5,330 nucleotides of DNA, from assembly GCA_029987045.1 (NCBI GenBank), contig DALTWN010000076.1, positions 1-5,330 of the forward strand. Reading direction: 5' to 3'. Source of the DNA: Methanocorpusculum sp. Its GTDB lineage: Archaea; Halobacteriota; Methanomicrobia; Methanomicrobiales; Methanocorpusculaceae. The position numbers and the translations under genes are program-made. This document shows, piece by piece, positions 1 through 4,516 of the stretch. Position 1 is the first letter of the stretch. Each line of letters opens with the position of its first letter. The notes beneath the pieces are model-generated. The model searched no databases and was not told the DNA's origin. It saw nothing but the letters and a program-made list of their open reading frames with translations.

Positions 1-112
1 TGCACCGACAGCAAACCCGACCGCACAGCAGACACAGGCATCGCCGGCACCGGTCGTCGGACTGATTGCAGGTTTAGGCGTTGCGGGTCTCTTCTTCAGA
101 CTGAGAAAGTAA
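1..112 (+). CDS. C-terminal end of a cell-surface protein with a CTERM-like sorting tail (5' truncated)
   Basis: Only the last 36 codons are in the window; the reading frame starts at base 2 and stops at TAA 110-112. The visible tail begins with a Thr/Gln/Ala/Pro-rich linker of the kind that spans the space between a surface domain and the membrane. It continues with Ser-Pro-Ala-Pro, a hydrophobic Gly/Leu/Ala/Val helix of about 17 residues, and ends Arg-Leu-Arg-Lys. This three-part layout (short motif, one membrane helix, basic end) is that of archaeal PGF-CTERM-like tails, which archaeosortases process for anchoring of S-layer and other secreted proteins. Here the motif is Pro-Ala-Pro rather than Pro-Gly-Phe, so assignment to a CTERM class is inference. 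A simple C-terminal membrane anchor is the alternative. The protein's function cannot be told from this fragment. Confidence 0.75.
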   Translation, partial: APTANPTAQQTQASPAPVVGLIAGLGVAGLFFRLRK

Positions 113-118
113 TCACTC

Positions 119-145
119 TAATTTTTCCCTTTTTTCTGATTATTG
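119..145 (+). terminator. T-rich putative terminator after the surface-protein gene
   Basis: Seven bases after the surface-protein stop codon the plus strand has a run of five Ts, three Cs and a run of six Ts, followed by more T-rich sequence. There is no strong hairpin. Archaeal RNA polymerase commonly terminates at oligo-T tracts without a hairpin, so this is a reasonable terminator for the plus-strand gene, which faces a convergent gene ending at 174. Confidence 0.5.
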
Positions 146-173
146 ACTGAGACCACAACGGACAGACGTATCT

Positions 174-983
174 TCACCAGGTAAGTGTCAGTCCAACGCC
201 GCCTTCCTGCAACGGAATTTCACGGTTGATTGCAGCTTTCACCGCAAACGAGACACAGTGACAGGGATAGAGTTCACGCACCCCAGTATCCTTGAAATAA
301 GCGATGGTCTGTTCCACCCGATTATCCACATTCCTGAGATGGAAGCCGCCGAGAACCGAACGGATGGGTTTTCCAAACAGCTGTTTCGCATACGCACAGA
401 TGTTGCAGATACCGGCATGAGAACAACCGGTTATGATGCTGATACTGTCCGTGTCTTCATAGACAAGAGCGGAATCTTCTTGCACGAAGTCGGGAACAAA
501 CGAACCGGTTCCATCATCGTGCATATCGAACTGTTTTCTCTTTTCGAACGTAGTGATAGAGGGAATCTCACCTAAGAACGTCAGATGGTCCGATACCTTC
601 TGCGGACCGTTCGAAAGATGCATGGAAAATGTTTCTGCAAGCTCCTCGGCACAGAAGAGAGATCCAGTATTCATATCCCCTCTCCTCTTTTCGCGGAACG
701 TGTCCGGATGAGCATAGAGCCCAATTCCTTTCGGTATCAACGGAAGGAGATGCGTAAGGCCTCCGGTATGATCATCATGACCATGAGAAAAGACGAGTTT
801 CGTAAGATTCCGCAAATCGATGCCGGCCGTTTCTGCATTCTTCAGAAATACATCGGTGTATCCGCAGTCAAAGAGAATCTTATCTGACTCGTCTTCGATA
901 TAAACGGAGAATCCCGGTTCACCGACATAGGTCTTTTCGGTATAGCTCGAGGTATAATTATCACAGAGGACGGTGAGCTGCAT
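174..983 (-). CDS. MBL-fold metallohydrolase, COG1237 / dihydropterin synthase-like group
   Basis: The 269-residue cytosolic protein carries the metallo-beta-lactamase signature His-Gly-His-Asp-Asp-His at residues 67-72, after Asp39 in an 'LFDCG' strand. Later metal-site motifs are 'TGCSHAGI' (185-192, His189), 'GGFHL' (212-216) and 'YPCHC' (239-243, His242). The TGCSHAGI/GGFHL pair and the length are typical of the COG1237 branch. That branch includes the methanogen enzyme described as 7,8-dihydropterin-6-methyl-4-(beta-D-ribofuranosyl)aminobenzene-5'-phosphate synthase, linked to methanopterin synthesis, but many members have no known substrate, so the specific reaction is not assigned here. 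ATG 983 is the first possible start because an in-frame TAG lies three codons upstream. A GGAGGA sequence (revcomp of 997-1002) precedes it with an unusually long 13-base spacer. The gene is divergent from the permease at 1074. Confidence 0.9.
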   Translation of the reverse strand: MQLTVLCDNYTSSYTEKTYVGEPGFSVYIEDESDKILFDCGYTDVFLKNAETAGIDLRNLTKLVFSHGHDDHTGGLTHLLPLIPKGIGLYAHPDTFREKRRGDMNTGSLFCAEELAETFSMHLSNGPQKVSDHLTFLGEIPSITTFEKRKQFDMHDDGTGSFVPDFVQEDSALVYEDTDSISIITGCSHAGICNICAYAKQLFGKPIRSVLGGFHLRNVDNRVEQTIAYFKDTGVRELYPCHCVSFAVKAAINREIPLQEGGVGLTLTW

Positions 984-996
984 ACTACACTATTGT

Positions 997-1002
997 TCCT
1001 CC
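997..1002 (-). promoter_or_regulatory. Strong Shine-Dalgarno of the MBL-fold hydrolase gene, long spacer
   Basis: The minus strand reads GGAGGA here, a strong match to the archaeal anti-Shine-Dalgarno, but it lies 13 bases from ATG 983 instead of the usual 5-9. No in-frame start lies closer: the GTG at 990-988 is out of frame. It is the only clear ribosome binding site found near any start in the window, so this mRNA probably has a leader, unlike its neighbours. Confidence 0.6.
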
Positions 1003-1034
1003 ATTCACCTATAGGTATCCGTCATAATCACAAC

Positions 1035-1054
1035 ATTCATGCGTGCTCGTGAAT
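1035..1054. promoter_or_regulatory. 20-base dyad in the divergent promoter region, possible operator
   Basis: ATTCA-N10-TGAAT forms a dyad whose inner part also pairs partly (G/C at the seventh and ninth positions from each end). It lies in the 90-base gap between the divergent MBL hydrolase and DMT permease genes. It touches the AT-rich stretch 1051-1065, the best place for a TATA box of the minus-strand gene. Its position would let one dimeric regulator act on both genes. This is an inference from symmetry alone, and short dyads also occur by chance. Confidence 0.3.
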
Positions 1055-1073
1055 AAAAACATAATAACAAAGC

Positions 1074-2036
1074 ATGAAGGCTATCGGAGTATCTACACTG
1101 CTCTTTCCATTCCTGGTATTCCTGGGGGGATGCTGTTTCGGTCCGTCGTCACCAGTGATCAAACTCGCCTACGAAGCCGGCTTTTCCCAGGAGACCATGA
1201 TATTCACCCAGTATGCATTCGGTCTCGCCTTCATGATCATATTGTCCGGCATCTTCTTCGGGGTCAGCATCATCCGGAAAAAATCCCTCCGTCCAAGCCA
1301 TCATAGTGTACGGGACATCATATTACTGATTGTCTGCGGTATTTCCATTGCCATGGTGAGTACAACATACCTGTTCGCACTGCAGACCATCTCGGCATCT
1401 CTTTCCGTCATCCTGCTGTTCCAGTATACCTGGATAAGTATTCTTGCCGAAGCAGTCATCAAACGCAAGATGCCAGATACCATCACCATCATCTCAGTAG
1501 TCATCCTCATCGGTGCAACACTGCTTGCAGTCGGTCTCGGCAGCATCGATCTGTCCTCGCTCGATCCGATGGGAGTCGTATTCGGCATGCTCTCAGCCGT
1601 CTTCTATGCAATATACATCCAGCTCATCGGACGACTGAACAAAGGGCTCAAACCGGTTTTCCGCAGTCTGATTCTCCTGAGTATCGCAGTCGTATTCCTC
1701 TCGATTATCTTCACCCCGTTCTTCTTCACGCCGCAGTTCATTTCCGAGACGCTTATCGGCGAAGGATTGTGGGTCTACGGTCTTGTTCTCGGCAGTCTCG
1801 GATGTGCCATGCCGAATTTCCTGTTCGCCATCGCCTCGCCGAAAGTCCCGCCGCAACTCACCACTATCCTCAGTTCATCGGAACTTCCGGCATCGATCAT
1901 CTGCGCAGTCATCATTATTTCCGAAGCGGTTACCTTCCTGCAGTGGGTCGGTGTCATCCTGCTCTTCTTCGGCATTGCCCTACCGACGCTTGCCGGCTAT
2001 TTCAAAGAAAAACGTCTGTCTCATTCGCAGAGTTAA
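1074..2036 (+). CDS. DMT-superfamily permease with two EamA domains
   Basis: The 320-residue integral membrane protein has ten hydrophobic segments, at roughly residues 8-28, 43-66, 81-101, 106-127, 135-156, 166-186, 197-217, 230-251, 265-285 and 288-308. They fall into two five-helix halves, the repeated EamA architecture of the drug/metabolite transporter superfamily, and the length is normal for it. The end of the second half, around 'SSELPASIICAVIISEA' and 'LQWVGVILLFFGI' (268-301), matches the usual EamA pattern before the last two helices. Substrates vary widely in this family (amino acids, nucleobases, exported metabolites), so none is assigned. ATG 1074 is the first in-frame start after TAA 1065-1067 and keeps helix 1 whole. 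It has no Shine-Dalgarno sequence. A 49-codon gene follows after 26 bases on the same strand and may be co-transcribed. Confidence 0.92.
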   Translation: MKAIGVSTLLFPFLVFLGGCCFGPSSPVIKLAYEAGFSQETMIFTQYAFGLAFMIILSGIFFGVSIIRKKSLRPSHHSVRDIILLIVCGISIAMVSTTYLFALQTISASLSVILLFQYTWISILAEAVIKRKMPDTITIISVVILIGATLLAVGLGSIDLSSLDPMGVVFGMLSAVFYAIYIQLIGRLNKGLKPVFRSLILLSIAVVFLSIIFTPFFFTPQFISETLIGEGLWVYGLVLGSLGCAMPNFLFAIASPKVPPQLTTILSSSELPASIICAVIIISEAVTFLQWVGVILLFFGIALPTLAGYFKEKRLSHSQS

Positions 2037-2062
2037 TTAAAGAAGCGGACGAATACTAGGGC

Positions 2063-2212
2063 ATGGCATCAGACCTCGAATCACGGATCAGCAGACTGGA
2101 AGACGAGAATGCAGCACTGAAACAGCGTGTCGCCGATCTTGAACTGCAGATGGCACAGGTTACCGAACGGGCACTACGTATGAGTTCGTCATGCAGTACC
2201 TGCGGGCACTAA
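2063..2212 (+). CDS. 49-residue leucine-zipper microprotein with C-terminal CxxCGH tail
   Basis: A short gene that length filters would miss. Residues 4-34 form a strongly charged amphipathic helix with a near-ideal heptad repeat. The d positions are Leu5, Leu12, Leu19, Leu26 and Val33; the a positions are Ile9, Asn16, Val23 and Met30. A buried Asn at a central a position favours parallel two-stranded coiled coils, as in GCN4-type zippers. The protein ends Ser-Ser-Cys-Ser-Thr-Cys-Gly-His (Cys44, Cys47, His49), a half-site that could bind zinc or another metal once two chains dimerise, or act as a thiol pair. ATG 2063 is the only start, since TAG 2057-2059 lies just upstream in frame, and its ribosome binding site is weak. 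It lies 26 bases after the permease and probably shares its transcript. I do not recognise a named family. The regular heptads argue for real coding, but conservation is untested. Confidence 0.65.
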   Translation: MASDLESRISRLEDENAALKQRVADLELQMAQVTERALRMSSSCSTCGH

Positions 2213-2218
2213 AAACTG

Positions 2219-2338
2219 ATGGTAACTATTCCGGACGATTTCACTCCGAATCCAGCGAATGTCAAAACTGGTGAAAAACAGTATACGCAAAAATGTGATT
2301 TGTATGAATTATTTAAGGAAACGGTGAATCGTTTGTGA
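2219..2338 (+). CDS. Doubtful 39-codon ORF in frame after the zipper gene
   Basis: An ATG two codons after the stop of the zipper microprotein, and in the same frame, opens 39 codons ending at TGA 2336-2338. The predicted peptide begins Met-Val-Thr-Ile-Pro-Asp-Asp-Phe, is hydrophilic, has one Cys, and ends with an amphipathic stretch 'YELFKETVNRL'. There is no Shine-Dalgarno sequence. The last 30 bases overlap, antisense, the 3' end of the aldehyde dehydrogenase gene. It may be a translationally coupled small gene, a former extension of the zipper protein now cut off by a stop codon, or a chance open stretch. I cannot tell which, and I recognise no family. Confidence 0.2.
   Translation: MVTIPDDFTPNPANVKTGEKQYTQKCDLYELFKETVNRL
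2264..2293 (-). terminator. T-tracts downstream of the aldehyde dehydrogenase gene
   Basis: Read on the minus strand, three T runs of five, five and four bases lie 16-45 bases beyond the dehydrogenase stop codon (TAA, revcomp of 2309-2311). No stable hairpin is seen. Repeated oligo-T tracts fit archaeal intrinsic termination. The region lies between convergent genes, so it is also where plus-strand transcripts from the permease operon would arrive. Confidence 0.35.
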
Positions 2339-3679
2339 TTTCTTTTCCGAGTAGGGTTGATATCTGAGGGAAAGATCCAGGGATTTTCTATCTACAATAC
2401 TTTTTCTGTGTGAGAATGTTTCAAATCCGCGGCGTCCATGATAGGAACCCATACCACTCTCCCCTACGCCTCCGAATCCCATCGCACTGGTACTGATATG
2501 CATGATAGTATCGTTTATACATCCTCCACCGAAACTGCAAACGGTCATTATGCGGTCGGTTACGGATGCATGCTGACTGAAGGCATATAGTGCAAGCGGT
2601 TTCGGACGGGAAGTAACGATTTCAATAGCTTCATCAACAGAAGATACCGAAATAACCGGAATAATCGGACCGAATATCTCCTCTTTCATTACCGCATCAT
2701 CAAAGGTAACATTATCAAGAATCGTCGGTTCTATCTGCAGCGTTGCACGGTTTGATGTTCCTCCATACACAACTTTGGCGGAATCAATGAGTTTCAGAAT
2801 ACGGTCGAAGTGTTTTTCATTGATGATCTTTCCATAGTCCGGATTTTCCAAAGGAGAAGAACCATACTGCCTTTCGATTTCTTCCTTTAATGATTTGATC
2901 AAGGCATCATGGACGGAAGAGTCGCAGAGAACATAATCCGGAGCAATACAGGTCTGACCGCAGTTAATGAGTTTCCCGAAAACAATACGACGTGCCGTCA
3001 GTGGAATATCTGCACTCTTATCTATGATACAGGGACTTTTTCCGCCAAGTTCAAGGGTGACCGGAGTTACATGAACCGCAGCACGTTCGAGAACGACTTT
3101 TGCAACGGAGGTACTTCCCGTAAAGAAGATATAATCGTATTTCTCATCAAGAAGTTGGGCATTTTCATCTCGCCCTCCCGTAATAACAGCAACATATTCC
3201 GGTGAGAAAATATCCTCAATAATTTTTTTCAGAAGAGCGGAGGAAGCAGGAGAATACGCGCTTGGTTTTATTATTGCCGTATTTCCTGCTGCAAGAGCAT
3301 CAACAAGTGGTCCGAGCGTAAGAAGGAACGGATAGTTCCAGGGGCTCATGATGAGCACAACGCCATAGGGCATCGGACGGACATAACTTTTTCCCGGGAA
3401 TGAGACCAGCGGTGTTTTTACTTTGACATCACGTGCAAAAGAACGGATTTTCTTCTGCATGAAGCGAAGTTCACTTTTTATCAGCCCTACTTCACACATA
3501 TAAGCTTCTGTAGCCGATTTCTTGAGATCTGTTTTTAGAGCGTTCAATATTTCAGGTTCATAGCGTAAAATAGCATCACCGATTTTCTTCAGAGCAGATA
3601 TGCGATATTCAACGGGAAGAGTGGCCCCTGTATGAAAAAAGGTCTTCTGTTTTTCCACAAGATCCGGGATTGTTGTCAT
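2309..3679 (-). CDS. ALDH3-like aldehyde dehydrogenase (NAD(P)-dependent)
   Basis: A complete aldehyde dehydrogenase, expected to oxidise an aldehyde to its acid in the cytosol. Numbering from the start chosen here (456 residues), the substrate-site Asn is in 'SPWNYPF' (Asn115), the Rossmann coenzyme motif is 'FFTGSTSV' (185-192), the general base is in 'LELGGKSP' (Glu210), the catalytic nucleophile is in 'CGQTC' (Cys244), and 'EEIFGPI' is at 333-339. The early 'LVEKQKTFF' segment, the short N-terminus and the C-terminal 'GFETFSHRKSI' tail fit the ALDH3-like branch. The substrate is unknown; aliphatic or lipid-derived aldehydes are usual in that branch. An in-frame ATG at 3703 would add eight residues (MCLSTCKR), but it lies at the edge of the TATA-like box. 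ATG 3679 fits both leaderless transcription and the family N-terminus, so I prefer it. The gene is more AT-rich than its neighbours and uses many TTA, CTA and ATA codons. Confidence 0.92.
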   Translation of the reverse strand: MTTIPDLVEKQKTFFHTGATLPVEYRISALKKIGDAILRYEPEILNALKTDLKKSATEAYMCEVGLIKSELRFMQKKIRSFARDVKVKTPLVSFPGKSYVRPMPYGVVLIMSPWNYPFLLTLGPLVDALAAGNTAIIKPSAYSPASSALLKKIIEDIFSPEYVAVITGGRDENAQLLDEKYDYIFFTGSTSVAKVVLERAAVHVTPVTLELGGKSPCIIDKSADIPLTARRIVFGKLINCGQTCIAPDYVLCDSSVHDALIKSLKEEIERQYGSSPLENPDYGKIINEKHFDRILKLIDSAKVVYGGTSNRATLQIEPTILDNVTFDDAVMKEEIFGPIIPVISVSSVDEAIEIVTSRPKPLALYAFSQHASVTDRIMTVCSFGGGCINDTIMHISTSAMGFGGVGESGMGSYHGRRGFETFSHRKSIVDRKSLDLSLRYQPYSEKKSQTIHRFLK

Positions 3680-3702
3680 TCTTTTACATGTAGAGAGACA
3701 CA

Positions 3703-3716
3703 TTATAATAATATTT
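3703..3716 (-). promoter_or_regulatory. TATA-like promoter element of the aldehyde dehydrogenase gene
   Basis: The minus strand reads AAATATTATTATAA, an archaeal TATA-like box centred about 30 bases upstream of ATG 3679. With initiation about 25 bases downstream of the box, the transcript would begin within a few bases of that ATG, giving a leaderless mRNA. This agrees with the absence of a Shine-Dalgarno sequence and argues against starting translation at 3703, which would lie at the edge of the box itself. Confidence 0.5.
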
Positions 3717-3727
3717 CGTAACTATTC

Positions 3728-3747
3728 AGCTATTCCTTAACATAGCT
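3728..3747. promoter_or_regulatory. Inverted repeat just upstream of the aldehyde dehydrogenase TATA box
   Basis: AGCTAT-N8-ATAGCT is a perfect 6-base inverted repeat with a centre-to-centre spacing of 14 bases, ending 12 bases upstream of the TATA-like box. A partial third copy overlaps the right arm (AGCTAT at 3744-3749). The placement, beside the TFB recognition element, suits a regulator site controlling the dehydrogenase. No known operator is recognised. Confidence 0.3.
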
Positions 3748-3754
3748 ATCCTAC

Positions 3755-3780
3755 AGTGTATCTTTTTAGAAAAATACACT
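3755..3780. repeat. 26-base near-perfect palindrome between the flavoprotein and aldehyde dehydrogenase genes
   Basis: AGTGTAT at 3755-3761 pairs with ATACACT at 3774-3780. After one mismatch the inner TTTT/GAAA segments also pair, so the whole 26 bases is a palindrome with one mismatch and one G-T pair. It lies about 40 bases upstream of the dehydrogenase TATA-like box and about 95 bases beyond the flavoprotein stop. It could be an operator, or a hairpin at the end of the flavoprotein transcript. A classical bacterial terminator is less likely because T runs lie inside the stem rather than after it. Confidence 0.4.
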
Positions 3781-3838
3781 CCTTTTGAGAAAACTGGTTG
3801 AATTTCAGAAACCGTCTCAGTTGGCTGATTATTCTTGC

Positions 3839-3877
3839 AAAAAATAGAGGGGGATGTATTAGAACAGATTTTTGTTC
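3839..3877 (-). terminator. Hairpin plus T-tract at the end of the flavoprotein gene
   Basis: A small inverted repeat, GAACA-N6-TGTTC (3862-3877), overlaps the flavoprotein stop codon. About 18 bases further along, the minus strand has a run of six Ts (revcomp of 3839-3844). The T-tract is the more credible termination signal in an archaeon. The hairpin is only five base pairs and may be incidental. Confidence 0.3.
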
Positions 3878-4436
3878 AGACAAATTTCTTGCCGAATGCT
3901 TTTGCTTCTGCAATGAAATCCGGATTCTTTTCTGCTGCGTCCTTTTCATGCATCATGTTCTTCCAAAACATGCCGCAGTCCTTCCAGCCGAACATGCCGC
4001 CGAAGATCTGAGCATTGGTTTCATGTAATCCTGCGGCTACATCTTCACCCATGCTGCCGATAGTGACGATGGTTCCGAATTTCTTGTCTTTCGGAAGTTT
4101 GGATGAGAAGTCCGGGTTGACCATTGCATACATACGGTCAATGAATGCAAGGAAGAGTGCACTTGCACGGCCGAAGTAGACCGGAGAACTGAAAATGATA
4201 CCGTCTGCTGCTTCGATCTTTTCGAAGATTCCCTGCATGCCATCTTTCTGGATACAGTATTTGTTGCCCGGCTGCTTGCAGTATCCGCAGTCCAGACAGG
4301 GTTTGATCTGAAGGTCGGCAAGACGAATGAGTTCAGTTTCCGCTCCTGCTTCTGCAGCACCTGCAAGTGCCGCTTTCGTCAGTGCAAGTCCGTTTCCTTT
4401 GCGTGCTGATCCGACAATACCAATAACTTTTGTCAT
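3876..4436 (-). CDS. Iron-sulfur flavoprotein / NADPH-dependent FMN reductase family protein
   Basis: The 186-residue flavodoxin-fold protein starts with a 'VGSARKGNG' FMN-phosphate loop (8-16) and carries 'SSPVYFG' (82-88), another flavin-contacting motif. Between them lies the compact cluster Cys47-x2-Cys50-x2-Cys53-x7-Cys61. This matches the CX2CX2CX4-7C arrangement that binds a [4Fe-4S] cluster in methanogen iron-sulfur flavoproteins (Isf) and relatives. Such proteins pass electrons, often from ferredoxin, and Isf members have been linked to reduction of O2 or H2O2; the partner here is not known. The length is normal. ATG 4436 has no good Shine-Dalgarno sequence, but a TATA-like box lies about 26 bases upstream, so a leaderless message is likely. 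The gene is flanked on the same strand by the radical SAM gene upstream and the aldehyde dehydrogenase downstream, with gaps that argue for separate transcripts. Confidence 0.88.
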   Translation of the reverse strand: MTKVIGIVGSARKGNGLALTKAALAGAAEAGAETELIRLADLQIKPCLDCGYCKQPGNKYCIQKDGMQGIFEKIEAADGIIFSSPVYFGRASALFLAFIDRMYAMVNPDFSSKLPKDKKFGTIVTIGSMGEDVAAGLHETNAQIFGGMFGWKDCGMFWKNMMHEKDAAEKNPDFIAEAKAFGKKFV

Positions 4437-4457
4437 ACCTGCATAATTGGCGCGGAT

Positions 4458-4467
4458 ACTATATAGG
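4458..4467 (-). promoter_or_regulatory. TATA-like box of the flavoprotein gene
   Basis: The minus strand reads CTATATAGT, centred about 26 bases upstream of ATG 4436. That distance equals the usual TATA-to-start spacing, so transcription should begin at or next to the start codon (leaderless mRNA). It is the best TATA-box match in the window. Confidence 0.6.
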
Positions 4468-4479
4468 ATTTATTCTGTA

Positions 4480-4496
4480 TTCTCAAATATAGAGAA
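4480..4496. promoter_or_regulatory. Short dyad upstream of the flavoprotein promoter
   Basis: TTCTC-N7-GAGAA lies 13 bases upstream of the flavoprotein TATA-like box and 21 bases beyond the radical SAM stop codon. The adjacent run of five Ts on the minus strand (revcomp of 4495-4499) may end the radical SAM transcript. The dyad could be a regulator site or a chance symmetry in AT-rich DNA. Confidence 0.2.
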
Positions 4497-4516
4497 AAAT
4501 CCCCGCATTCGAACAA

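Noticed and set aside
258..887. Plus-strand open frames opposite the MBL-fold hydrolase
   Set aside because: They lie antisense to a gene with all its metal-site motifs, show no recognisable domain, and break up into short pieces.
1769..2059. Plus-strand frame overlapping the permease end and finishing 'ELIKEADEY' just before the zipper gene
   Set aside because: It lies mostly inside the permease in another frame. Its sequence is Arg/His/Ser-rich as in out-of-frame translation, and the protein-like end is only a few residues long.
3746..3949. Minus-strand 67-codon frame between the flavoprotein and the dehydrogenase
   Set aside because: Half of it overlaps the flavoprotein out of frame, and the rest covers the palindrome and T-tracts. 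The composition is Lys/Gln/Arg-rich with no domain-like pattern.
2309..4436. Flavoprotein and aldehyde dehydrogenase as one operon
   Set aside because: The gap is about 170-200 bases, with a T-tract, two inverted repeats and a TATA-like box of the dehydrogenase in between, so separate transcription is more likely.
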